Assembly: GCA_015661395.1 (NCBI GenBank)
Contig: JACWML010000015.1
Coordinates: 1 to 46,301, forward strand
Direction of reading: 5' to 3'
DNA: 46,301 nucleotides
Source of the DNA: Methanomicrobia archaeon
GTDB taxonomy: Archaea > Halobacteriota > Bog-38 > Methanoflorentales > Methanoflorentaceae
The position numbers and the translations under genes are program-made. A model generated the notes under the pieces. That model worked only from the letters and a program-made list of their open reading frames with translations, searched no databases and was not told the DNA's origin. Numbering within the stretch: position 1 is the first letter of the stretch; each line of letters opens with the position of its first letter. Positions 24,950-33,092 of the stretch are shown piece by piece.

Positions 24950-25828
24950 TCATCTTCGTCGTAGGTTCGTCAGTATGATGTCAGCGAGCAAACCAAAAAG
25001 CGTTATCTGCAGGCCGGTCAAAATGAGCAAGACGGAGAGAATCGCAGCTGCTATGCGCGTTACGATGCCGGTGTGGATGTAGTCGATAAGTATCGTTGTG
25101 CCATAGCCGAGGCCTACGAGCATGAGCGCGAGACCAATGGGCAAAAAAATAACGAGTGGATTGTAGTCCCGGACGAGGCGAATCGTGATAGACAAGATAC
25201 GAAATGCATCCCTAAACGGGTCCAGCTTCGCACGTCCGACTCTGGTCCTGTACCGTATCGGAACCTCGGTAATGGCGAGGCCTTCTTTTTGTGCCTCGAT
25301 GATCATTTCGCTCGCGAACGGCATGTTAGGCGATTGAAGTTTTAGACGATCGAGTGCAAAGCGTCGTATGGCGCGCATTCCTGATTGAGAATCAGTTAGG
25401 CGTACGTGATACAGAGATCGTATGAGAGCGGTTAGCATTCTGTTGCCGAGCGCGTTTCTCCGACTCATCGCTCCTTTGTCCATCAGAGCAAATCGAGTGC
25501 CTATCACAAGGTCAGCGCCGTCGCTGATGGGCTGAAGCAGCTTCGGAATGTCGTACGGATCATAGGTATAGTCGCCATCCAGAATGACGACTGTCTCAGT
25601 GTCTTCGGATACGTGCTTAAATCCCGTAATGTACGCATCTCCATACCCTGTTCCAGTCTGATGGATTACCTTTGCTCCAAGCTCTGCCGCACGCAGGGCA
25701 GTTTCGTCTCTTGACTTGTCGACGACGATTACTTCCACGCTGTGCTGTTGTAGCGCGTCAAGGACATCGCGAAGAACGTCAGCAATAGCTGGCTCATTCA
25801 TCGTCGGGATAATTACGGATATCTTCAT
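24950..25828 (-). CDS. Glycosyltransferase GT2, dolichol-phosphate-sugar synthase-like, membrane-anchored
   Basis: 292 residues. The GT-A catalytic domain (1-225) has IPTMNE, VEVIVVDKSRD, and V-V-I-L-D-G-D-Y-T-Y-D, where the second Asp pair binds the metal-nucleotide sugar, then QSGMRAIRR. Two membrane helices follow (about 228-250 and 258-285), ending in ILTNLRRR. This matches archaeal dolichol-phosphate mannose/glucose synthase relatives, which load a sugar onto the polyprenol carrier for transfer. First gene of the glycosyltransferase operon; AGAATAAAATC (minus, about 25858-25868) may be its TATA box. Confidence 0.9.
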   Translation of the reverse strand: MKISVIIPTMNEPAIADVLRDVLDALQQHSVEVIVVDKSRDETALRAAELGAKVIHQTGTGYGDAYITGFKHVSEDTETVVILDGDYTYDPYDIPKLLQPISDGADLVIGTRFALMDKGAMSRRNALGNRMLTALIRSLYHVRLTDSQSGMRAIRRFALDRLKLQSPNMPFASEMIIEAQKEGLAITEVPIRYRTRVGRAKLDPFRDAFRILSITIRLVRDYNPLVIFLPIGLALMLVGLGYGTTILIDYIHTGIVTRIAAAILSVLLILTGLQITLFGLLADIILTNLRRR

Positions 25829-26037
25829 AGGCTGCTACATAACGTAGGCGCGCACGCTTGATTTTATTCTATAATCCTAGCGCCAAAAGGTATAGTTATC
25901 TATCCGCATATAGTTAATTCTCATTGATTTAAACGACGTTTCGCCGATCACACTGCACTTAACTGACGTTGGACAACAATCGAAACGACTCAGGTGAATA
26001 CGCCTCGCGTAAGAGACACGATCCTTGAGCAAGAGCG

Positions 26038-27261
26038 ATGACCTCGGTTTATGTAGAAACGTACGGCTGTACGCTAAACCAAAGCGAAAGCGAGGAGCTG
26101 ACGCTTCAGCTAAATGGCCACAGGGTGGTCGAATCGACCGAGGAAGCGCATGTACTCGTTCTAAATACGTGTATGGTTATCGGGACGACTGAAAAAAAGA
26201 TCTTAAGGCGGGTAGACACTCTGTATCAGCAGTTAGGCGAGCGAACGCTCATTATCACGGGCTGCATGGCAGGGCCATTGGCGGATCGGCTCCACGCTTT
26301 GTATCCAGCATTGAAAACTATGCGGATCAGCGGCGTGGCGTCTTACATAGACGCTCATTTCTCGCGTAGCGCCGCATCTGCACCAAGGTCCAACGTCACA
26401 GCTAAAGTAACGATCGCTCAGGGATGTGGGGGAAGCTGCAGCTACTGCATTGTGAAGCTCATCAGAGGTCCTGTGAAGAGTCGAAGCATCGCAGCCATCA
26501 CCAGGGATGTGGAGCAGAGGGTTCAAAATGGTGCGAAGCAAATCTTTCTGACTGCGCAGGACGGGGGAGCTTACGGGTTGGATCTGGGCCATCGATTACC
26601 CGACCTTGTTGAAGCGCTATGCGAAATTGAACACGACTTCAAACTCCGCATCGGGATGATGAACGTGTCTTCAATTCTTGATATCGCAGAGGATCTGTTG
26701 AAAGCGTATAAGCATCCTCGGGTATACAGATTCGTGCACTTGCCGGTGCAGTCGGGTTCCGATCGGATTTTGGAGCTCATGGAGAGAGGGCATACGGTGT
26801 TCGACTTCAAGCACATTGTCTCGAGCTTCCGTCACGAACTTAGAGACGTCACTGTGTCGACTGACTTCATTGTTGGCTTCCCGAGTGAAACGGCTGAGGA
26901 TTTTCGGGCTACGTTGGACCTATTGCGAGAAGTTGCGCCTCTCAAAGTGAACATCACACGTTTTTCGCGACGAGAGGGAACAAAGGCATTCTCTTTAAGC
27001 CCTCTGACCGGCAGGGTACAGAAAGACCGATCGCGAATACTGACAGCGGAGCACCACCGCGTTGCCTGGCAGCGAAACTGTGAGTACATAGGAAAAAGCT
27101 ACATCGCGCTGGCAGTGGAAAGAGGCAAGAATGGAAGTACCATCTTATACAACGACAACTATCGGCCGATAGTTGTGCCACGAGAGCTCGCTCTTGGGGT
27201 CTTCTATGCAGTGTGCGTCACTGGAGTCACGCCGACGTATTTGATAGGCAGCCTTAATTGA
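26038..27261 (+). CDS. tRNA A37 methylthiotransferase, archaeal e-MtaB/CDKAL1 type
   Basis: 407-residue radical-SAM methylthiotransferase that converts t6A37 to ms2t6A in tRNA. The N-terminal domain binds a first cluster through C10 (ETYGC), a Cys in LVLNTC and one in IITGC. The radical-SAM motif is C-G-G-S-C-S-Y-C. A TRAM-like RNA-binding domain fills about 345-405. The short, simple sequence MTSVYVETYGCTLNQSESE is typical of the archaeal/eukaryal subgroup rather than MiaB. It is divergent from the glycosyltransferase operon. Confidence 0.92.
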   Translation: MTSVYVETYGCTLNQSESEELTLQLNGHRVVESTEEAHVLVLNTCMVIGTTEKKILRRVDTLYQQLGERTLIITGCMAGPLADRLHALYPALKTMRISGVASYIDAHFSRSAASAPRSNVTAKVTIAQGCGGSCSYCIVKLIRGPVKSRSIAAITRDVEQRVQNGAKQIFLTAQDGGAYGLDLGHRLPDLVEALCEIEHDFKLRIGMMNVSSILDIAEDLLKAYKHPRVYRFVHLPVQSGSDRILELMERGHTVFDFKHIVSSFRHELRDVTVSTDFIVGFPSETAEDFRATLDLLREVAPLKVNITRFSRREGTKAFSLSPLTGRVQKDRSRILTAEHHRVAWQRNCEYIGKSYIALAVERGKNGSTILYNDNYRPIVVPRELALGVFYAVCVTGVTPTYLIGSLN

Positions 27262-27315
27262 TTCGTTTTGAAAAATAAGCGCGCTTCCAAGTTATTTTTC
27301 GCAAGAAAGCAATAG

Positions 27316-27325
27316 GATTTTATAC
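27316..27325 (+). promoter_or_regulatory. TATA box of the small membrane-protein gene
   Basis: GATTTTATAC in front of a 52-codon gene predicts transcription within a few bases of its ATG. Confidence 0.45.
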
Positions 27326-27348
27326 CATAAGGTAATGTAAGGTGTGGT

Positions 27349-27507
27349 ATGCAACGGCCACGATATCAACTGAGAATCGACTGGATTACCTTTATCTTAA
27401 TATTTGTCATATCATTGATTTTGTACCTGATCCCATACCTTAGAGATCTTCTGATCATAGTAGCTATCACTGCGATCTTGTACACGTTCGTCAAAAGTCT
27501 ATACTAG
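27349..27507 (+). CDS. Small two-helix membrane protein, 52 residues
   Basis: A short gene below common length cut-offs. ATG at 27349 reads MQRPRYQLRIDWI and then two hydrophobic helices (about residues 13-29 and 33-47), with positively charged residues at the start and LRD between them, ending KSLY. AAGGTG a few bases upstream, a TATA-like box before it and a hairpin plus T-run just after it support a real unit. No homologue is recognised. Could be a small membrane regulator; function unknown. Confidence 0.6.
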   Translation: MQRPRYQLRIDWITFILIFVISLILYLIPYLRDLLIIVAITAILYTFVKSLY

Positions 27508-27535
27508 CTAAAGGCCTTCTCTGCGGCGAACACCC

Positions 27536-27554
27536 CCCTATTAAGGGTTTTTTT
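27536..27554 (+). terminator. Short hairpin plus T7 terminator
   Basis: CCCT (27536-27539) pairs with AGGG (27544-27547) around ATTA, directly followed by seven T. It lies 28 bp past the stop of the small membrane-protein gene and before ThrRS. The T-run alone is a normal archaeal termination signal. Confidence 0.5.
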
Positions 27555-27650
27555 AGCTTTAAAGACCGTGTGAACTCCCGTGAAGGCAGCACGTGTCATT
27601 CTAGCAAAACCACCAAACAACCGTGATTTGACAAGCGAGGACTGCTACAT

Positions 27651-29465
27651 ATGCGACTTCTGCTAATGCACGTTGACTACATTGAGTACCATGTCACGAA
27701 GGCAAGCAAGTACGCTGAAGAGACGAAAGATTCACGCAAACAGGGGCGAATGGAGGAGGCTTTAGTCGCCTTTGTCGCCGCAGAACGCGGTGACGAGACG
27801 AGTATTGACGACGTGGCAGCCGATGCAGCGAATGCAATAGGCGAGGTTGCGACTAAGGTAGCTGCGAAGAGGGTCATGATCTATCCCTACGCACATTTAA
27901 GTTCCGAGTTAGCGTCACCCGAGACTGCTTTGCACATTCTGCGGGAGATTGAATCTCTGCTCGTTGGCTGTGAAGTGCTGAGGGCGCCATTCGGATGGTA
28001 CAAATCGTTCAGTTTGAAGTGCAAGGGGCATCCTCTTGCTGAGCTATCCAGATCTATTCACCCAGAGGCAAAACTGGAGAAGCAGAAAGTCGAAAGCGAA
28101 TTTTATGTGCTTGAGCCTAGCGGCACGATAACTCCGGCGACTGCGTTTGACTCGTCGGACGCTGAATTCAAGGACATCATTAGTTACGAATTGGGACAAC
28201 ACGCCCTCTACAGCACGGAAGCGGAGTTGCCGCATATTAAGCTAATGAAGGAGAAGGAGCTCGTCGAATACGAGCCGCTGTCAGACGCCGGACACCTCAA
28301 GTGGCTGCCCAAAGGAAAGCTAGTACGCGATCTCCTGATCGACTATTCGTATCTCCTAGCGGTGAACTACGGCGCGATGCCGGTCGAGACGCCGGTTATG
28401 TATGACCTGTCCAGCAGAGCGGTCAGTGAACACGCGAGCAAGTTTGGTGAGCGACAATATCGGCTGAAAGCGGGCGCACGCGATATGATGCTTAGATTCG
28501 CAGCCTGCTTTGGTATGTTTAGCATGATGCACCAGATGCATTTGACCGAAAAAGACCTGCCGCTGAAACTGTACGAGCTTTCGACTTATTCTTTCAGGTA
28601 TGAGCAGCGGGGCGAATTGACTGGCCTCAAGCGCCAACGGGCGTTTACGATGCCTGACATGCACACCGCTTGCCGAGACATGAGCGAAGCCAAGCGTTTC
28701 TTCATGGAGCAGCTAAGACTCGGGTTCAAATCGGGTTTGGATCTCGACGTGAAATATCAGGCTATATTTCGGAGCACCAAGGCATTTTATAAGGACAATA
28801 AAAAGTGGGTAGAGCAGATCGCTCGCGAGTTTAAGCGCCCCTTCTTGGTAGAACTCTTGTCAGAACGCGCTCATTACTGGGTTTGCAAGTGCGATCTCGC
28901 AGCTTTGGATACTTCGCGGAAACCAATCGAATGCCCGACCGTCCAAATTGACGTGGAGAGCGCAGAGCGGTTTGATATCAAGTACTATACCGAAACGGGA
29001 GAACGCTGGCCCATCATCCTGCACACGTCCCCGACGGGTGGGATAGAGCGCGTGCTCTGCGCGATCCTCGAGGCGCAGGCGCTCGAGAAAGTAGCGGCCC
29101 TTCCCGTGTGGCTCGCCCCGACGCAGGTGAGGATCGTTCCTGTCTCTGAAAAGCATCTTCAATACGCGCAAGAGATCGCAAGCGAAGTCAGAAACGCGAA
29201 AATACGCGTTGACATCGACGACCGCGATGAGTCAGTAAGCAAGAAAGTCGCCTCTGCCGGGAAAGAATGGGTGCCCTACGTCGCTGTCATCGGAGAAAAA
29301 GAGGAACAGAGGAAAAGCCTCGCTGTGACCGTACGCGTTTCGGGGCAAAAAGAATCGATGTCTGTCAATGAGCTGATCGATCATGTGCGCCAAGAAATCG
29401 AGCAAATGCCATATCGGCCACTAACGTTACCCGAAATGCTCTCGCAGCGACCAAAATTTGTCTGA
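27651..29465 (+). CDS. thrS: Threonyl-tRNA synthetase, archaeal type
   Basis: 604-residue class II synthetase. Residues 1-145 form the archaeal editing domain (MRLLLMHVDYIEYHV, related to D-Tyr-tRNA deacylase), which hydrolyses Ser-tRNA(Thr); bacterial ThrRS uses a different domain. The catalytic core has FRYEQRGELTGLKRQRAFTMPDMHTAC, with the Cys in RFAACFGMF and the later His residues fitting the zinc ligands that recognise threonine. Motif 3 is around SPTGGIERVL. The C-terminal anticodon domain (VRIVPVSEKHLQYAQEIA) is typical. GAGGACTGC before the ATG is a modest ribosome site. Confidence 0.97.
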   Translation: MRLLLMHVDYIEYHVTKASKYAEETKDSRKQGRMEEALVAFVAAERGDETSIDDVAADAANAIGEVATKVAAKRVMIYPYAHLSSELASPETALHILREIESLLVGCEVLRAPFGWYKSFSLKCKGHPLAELSRSIHPEAKLEKQKVESEFYVLEPSGTITPATAFDSSDAEFKDIISYELGQHALYSTEAELPHIKLMKEKELVEYEPLSDAGHLKWLPKGKLVRDLLIDYSYLLAVNYGAMPVETPVMYDLSSRAVSEHASKFGERQYRLKAGARDMMLRFAACFGMFSMMHQMHLTEKDLPLKLYELSTYSFRYEQRGELTGLKRQRAFTMPDMHTACRDMSEAKRFFMEQLRLGFKSGLDLDVKYQAIFRSTKAFYKDNKKWVEQIAREFKRPFLVELLSERAHYWVCKCDLAALDTSRKPIECPTVQIDVESAERFDIKYYTETGERWPIILHTSPTGGIERVLCAILEAQALEKVAALPVWLAPTQVRIVPVSEKHLQYAQEIASEVRNAKIRVDIDDRDESVSKKVASAGKEWVPYVAVIGEKEEQRKSLAVTVRVSGQKESMSVNELIDHVRQEIEQMPYRPLTLPEMLSQRPKFV

Positions 29466-29540
29466 ATGAACGCGAGATTTGTTCATCATTTTCAACGGCG
29501 GATGAAGTCAGTTCGTATTTGCATTTGACAGAGTTAGGCT

Positions 29541-30995
29541 TCAGAATGCATCATCCTGTGCATAGCTCCTTCCCAGCTTCAGCGCGATTTCTGCCTTTTT
29601 CAACTCACGTCCGAGATACGCTGCGTGGGATGCCGTAGATACGAGCTCAAGCTCAAAAATGGCATCAAGTATACCTTTTGCGGAATTGCCTCGTATGGTG
29701 GTTCCCGTGTCGTGCCTCGCAACGATCACTCCGTCTCTCACACCGATCACGAAGTTGCCAGAGGGGTCAGGCGCCCACTTCGCCGTGTCAAAATCCTTTG
29801 CGTCGAGGACGCTCGCGCTGGTGATTCGATACTCTGGTCGCCGTCTGCGCTCTTTCAATACGAGAAGATCAATGCCTAGGTCTTTGGGTGGGCTTTTTCG
29901 ATACTGCGCGAGCTGCATCATCTGAGCCGCTGTCTTCAGCTCCTTAACGCTGCCCTTTGCTTTGTCACTGTGCTCAGGAGTAAAAAGCACGCCAACCCCG
30001 AGTTCCATTGCCAGACCGGCAAGCAGAGCGTTAGCGCCTATGGAGTCGGCTTCCATAAGCTCAACGATGTTGCCGACGCCGAGAAACAGTGGGACGTTGC
30101 TGACCGATCTGACGCGGCGGTACTCTGCGAGCGAGTTGGAAGCGCCACTGCCTATTGGATATAGCACGGGATCGGCGATGATCTTGCTGATGCCAAAGGT
30201 GCGCGCGAGAGCTACGGTAGAGCAAACATCGCCGTTTTCGGGCAACACCACAACTGCAAGGCCTTTTCTTGCGACTGTGGGCCCTATCTCGGCGGCGTTT
30301 TCTGCTGTAAGTGAGAGAACGAGTTCAGCGCCTGACTCTATTCCAGCGCAGATAAGCTCTGGATCGAGACTATCGATGCTGAGGGGGACGTTGTACTCAC
30401 CGGTTGCCGCGCTGACCTCCGCAAAGGTGCGGCGCACTTCGCGCTTCGCGGTTCCGAGAGGTATGCCGACGTCGATGATATCAGCCCCGTTGCGTATATG
30501 CTGCAAAGCAATGCGCTTAGCATCTACAACTGGGGCGTCGATTATCTCTCCGAGCACCTTCATTCGAGAGTTTCCTCCAATTTTGAGGTCTCGAATTTTG
30601 AAGTCATAAGCTGCAGATCTTTCTAACTGCGTCAATAGGTTCAAGGCGTCACTTCTACGCTTTTCGCGAATGATACGGTCAGCCGGCTCATTGAGCGACA
30701 GCATGGATTGATCGAGGGATGTGAGCACCAAGCCGAGATCATAGGCCTGTTTTGGGCCCAGAGCAATTTTCACGCTCAGCTCGTCACCAAGCGCCCCAAA
30801 GTCAGCGGGATTCGCAGCGCCGGGAATCAGGATCACATCGTGCTTGTGACCCTGCCGTCTCGCTAACTCAACGTACGCTTCCCTTAAGAGGGACGGCGTC
30901 ATCAGCGCGGCAATGTCTACATCCAGAACTAACACATCTGCGGCTGAGCCTACGGCCTCTCTAACGACTTGTTCGGCGCAGCGACCGGTAGCCAC
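29541..30995 (-). CDS. Dihydropteroate-synthase-like protein (MJ0107-type), H4MPT pathway candidate
   Basis: 484 residues from the first canonical start (GTG). Residues about 1-110 are an extra N-terminal domain found in the archaeal DHPS-related family. The DHPS TIM barrel follows, with GADIIDVGIPLGT, VPLSIDSLDPELICAGIESGAELVLSLT and ILPNG-like and FLGVGN segments. Its job is inferred as part of methanopterin assembly; classical DHPS joins pterin to aminobenzoate, and archaeal members are related but not proven to do so. GTG at 30995 cuts off the first beta strand. The upstream codons read IERVVV before ATGR, so an ATC at 31010 behind GGTGG would give the full fold. Diverges from the PHP gene; shared promoter at 31036-31050. 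Confidence 0.78.
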   Translation of the reverse strand: MATGRCAEQVVREAVGSAADVLVLDVDIAALMTPSLLREAYVELARRQGHKHDVILIPGAANPADFGALGDELSVKIALGPKQAYDLGLVLTSLDQSMLSLNEPADRIIREKRRSDALNLLTQLERSAAYDFKIRDLKIGGNSRMKVLGEIIDAPVVDAKRIALQHIRNGADIIDVGIPLGTAKREVRRTFAEVSAATGEYNVPLSIDSLDPELICAGIESGAELVLSLTAENAAEIGPTVARKGLAVVVLPENGDVCSTVALARTFGISKIIADPVLYPIGSGASNSLAEYRRVRSVSNVPLFLGVGNIVELMEADSIGANALLAGLAMELGVGVLFTPEHSDKAKGSVKELKTAAQMMQLAQYRKSPPKDLGIDLLVLKERRRRPEYRITSASVLDAKDFDTAKWAPDPSGNFVIGVRDGVIVARHDTGTTIRGNSAKGILDAIFELELVSTASHAAYLGRELKKAEIALKLGRSYAQDDAF

Positions 30996-31035
30996 AACTA
31001 CTCGTTCGATAGATTTCCACCACTAACTACATACT

Positions 31036-31050
31036 CTTAATATGTTATAT
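31036..31050. promoter_or_regulatory. Divergent TATA elements of the DHPS-like and PHP genes
   Basis: CTTAATATGTTATAT. Read forward, CTTAATATG predicts a leaderless PHP message starting at about 31066. Read backward, ATATAACAT (31042-31050) predicts DHPS-like transcription near 31020. Confidence 0.45.
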
Positions 31051-31066
31051 CAGAATTACTGATGAT

Positions 31067-31732
31067 ATGAGGTTTGATCTGCACATTCATTCACACTTTT
31101 CTCCTGACTCAAACAGCTCAGTCGAAGCGATACTTAAGCAGGCACTAGAAGTCGGTCTCGACGGACTCGCGATTACTGATCATAATTCTGTGCAATCTTT
31201 CTTTGATGCAGTGAGGCTTACTGAGGATCTGGGACTGAATCTCATCATAGTACCGGGCGCTGAGATCTCAACAACGGAGGGTCATTTGATAACGCTCGGA
31301 AATCACACTCTTGTGCCCCCCGGTCTATCTGCTTCTGAAACCAGCAAACGCGCTCACGACGGCTATGGGATCGTCGTGGCGCCTCATCCATTCGAATTAT
31401 TCAGAAATGGCATCCGCAATTTACGCAACAAGAGGATAGACGCTGTAGAAGCGTTCAATTCAAGGGACCTTCTAGGAGTCTCAAATTATCTCGCGACTCG
31501 TTCAGCTGCGAAGCTGAACCTTGGGGTCACTGGCGGAAGCGATTCTCACTACGTGGAGACGGTCGGTTTTGGGTACACTGAAGTAGATGCTGCGAGCGGC
31601 GTCACTGTGCAGGACATACTACGCGCAATACAGGCCGGCAGATCTAAAGCCGGCGGCCACGTGTCGCCTCGTCTCCGGTCAACGAGTTATTCACTTAAGG
31701 CACGGGTCTTGAATCATAGGAACAGCCGCTAA
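31067..31732 (+). CDS. PHP-domain metal-dependent phosphoesterase
   Basis: 221 residues. The PHP metal motifs are all present: D4-L-H6-I-H8 (the HxH pair), I-T-D-H-N, the Glu in GAEIST, H in APHPF, and G-G-S-D-S-H near the end. The family hydrolyses phosphate esters, including nucleoside bisphosphates, cyclic or 5'-triphosphate nucleic acid ends; the substrate here is unknown. Divergent from, and sharing about 70 bp with, the DHPS-like gene, which suggests a possible cofactor-precursor role, but no specific link is visible. Short spacing to the TATA-like box suggests a leaderless message. Confidence 0.9.
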   Translation: MRFDLHIHSHFSPDSNSSVEAILKQALEVGLDGLAITDHNSVQSFFDAVRLTEDLGLNLIIVPGAEISTTEGHLITLGNHTLVPPGLSASETSKRAHDGYGIVVAPHPFELFRNGIRNLRNKRIDAVEAFNSRDLLGVSNYLATRSAAKLNLGVTGGSDSHYVETVGFGYTEVDAASGVTVQDILRAIQAGRSKAGGHVSPRLRSTSYSLKARVLNHRNSR

Positions 31733-31783
31733 AGTACCCGCAACAAAAACATCGAACTGGGCGTTTTAGCTCGGACGCGCGGG

Positions 31784-32488
31784 TCACATAGTTGCCCAAA
31801 GTGCCTTCTCAAGCTGATGAGGAGTGTCGAGAACTGTGATTCCTTCCGAATCTCTTAGGGTTCGGACGTTGCTCTTGTCAATGTCGCGGACGACGAGGCT
31901 CACGGTCCCCTGTTGGATCGCGCCATAATCGCACACGTCTTTGCACAAGCCACAGCCATTGCATCTGAGGTAGTCGATTTGCTCATCAATCGCATCGTTT
32001 GGGCAAGCTTGAGCGCATTCTCGGCATTCAGTGCAAAGATCTCTGTTTATGAAGTAAGGTACAGGACTTTTAACGTTGCCTGCAATGTCGACAGGAACGA
32101 TGAAAACCAGAACCCCGCCTTTCACGGCGTGCGCGACCGCATTAGTAATGAGTGAATCAGCAATGCCATGCGCTATTTTGGCTACCGTATTGGACGTAGC
32201 CGGGGACACAAACAATGCGTCATAGATGCCGCGCGAGAAGCGGCCGGTCTTTGGGTAGCTCCATCCCTGTTCGCGTTCGAGTATAACCTCCTGCATGTAC
32301 CCTCCGGGGGAAACTCTATCCAAGTATTGAAAAAGGCCGTAGACCCGTGCAACCTCCTCTGCAGCCCGCGAGACAAATGAAGTCACAGCCACGCGGTCGC
32401 CGTAGGCTTCTTTTGCCCCGACGAACAAATCAAACGTTTCCCGTAAATGATGCCCAGCTCCTGTGATGCCCCACGCGATTCTTGCCAT
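31784..32488 (-). CDS. Dihydromethanopterin reductase-like iron-sulfur flavoprotein (DmrX/MJ0208-type)
   Basis: 234 residues. The N-terminal flavoprotein fold (MARIAWGITGAGHHLRE, VSPATSNTVAKIAHGIADS) binds FMN in the manner of the archaeoflavoprotein family. Two ferredoxin-like 4Fe-4S motifs follow: C-T-E-C-R-E-C-A-Q-A-C-P and C-N-G-C-G-L-C-K-D-V-C. Methanosarcina DmrX of this family reduces dihydromethanopterin to H4MPT. The start is the ATG of MARIAWG, directly behind GGAGGGGC; the open frame extends 19 codons further. It is the last gene of a five-or-more-gene minus-strand run with DUF447 22 bp upstream. Confidence 0.85.
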   Translation of the reverse strand: MARIAWGITGAGHHLRETFDLFVGAKEAYGDRVAVTSFVSRAAEEVARVYGLFQYLDRVSPGGYMQEVILEREQGWSYPKTGRFSRGIYDALFVSPATSNTVAKIAHGIADSLITNAVAHAVKGGVLVFIVPVDIAGNVKSPVPYFINRDLCTECRECAQACPNDAIDEQIDYLRCNGCGLCKDVCDYGAIQQGTVSLVVRDIDKSNVRTLRDSEGITVLDTPHQLEKALWATM

Positions 32489-32510
32489 AGCCCCTCCAAC
32501 CGTTCTGATC

Positions 32511-33092
32511 TTAATCCTGCTGTCTAGACGTGATCGCTTGTCCAAGATATTTTTTTAGGAGTTCAAATGCTTCAAACTCGCGCCTTCCACCGCACTTAGT
32601 AACGATACTCTCGCAGTGAGCCATTCGTTCGAGGTAGGCCGGATCTTCAAGAGTCTGATAACGTGTTGCGTGAATTGTTGCTTCAAGCACAGCGCAAAAT
32701 GCTCTGTTCACAGGTATTATCGGTCTCTGCAGGACAACAGATCTCACAGGCTGGAGCTCTACGACGGCGCTTTTTTGAGTCGGTTTTTCCAGAATTGAGC
32801 ACGTAAATTCTACCCATGCGTACGCTGCCTTTAGGACTGGCGCCGTCTCATCGGGGGAAAAGAAATCAGGACCGAGATCCTCAAAGGCGGTTTTCACGTA
32901 AATCAGCGGATCCGCAACAAAGTTGGCAACCAACTGACGGTTTTTTTTAACGTTCAAAAAGGTGTGACTGTCTTTGTAAACGGCAATGTAAAGGGAGCCC
33001 CGATTTATGACGCCCATAGGAGCGGCGTTGGGCTGGCCATTGCGCGTCGTTGCTATGACTTCTGAGATGCCTTCGTGAAATTGCACTTCCAT
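32511..33092 (-). CDS. DUF447 protein (FMN-binding split barrel)
   Basis: 193 residues. It opens MEVQFHEGISEVIATTRNG and continues QPNAAPMGVI, then a barrel segment with VKKNRQLVANFVADP. Members of this family recur beside H4MPT biosynthesis genes in methylotrophic bacteria and archaea, which is why it is called a C1-cofactor-linked protein. FMN or F420 binding is predicted from the fold only. No catalytic residue can be named. Its ATG overlaps the stop of the CitG-like gene by a base, so the two are translationally coupled. Confidence 0.85.
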   Translation of the reverse strand: MEVQFHEGISEVIATTRNGQPNAAPMGVINRGSLYIAVYKDSHTFLNVKKNRQLVANFVADPLIYVKTAFEDLGPDFFSPDETAPVLKAAYAWVEFTCSILEKPTQKSAVVELQPVRSVVLQRPIIPVNRAFCAVLEATIHATRYQTLEDPAYLERMAHCESIVTKCGGRREFEAFELLKKYLGQAITSRQQD

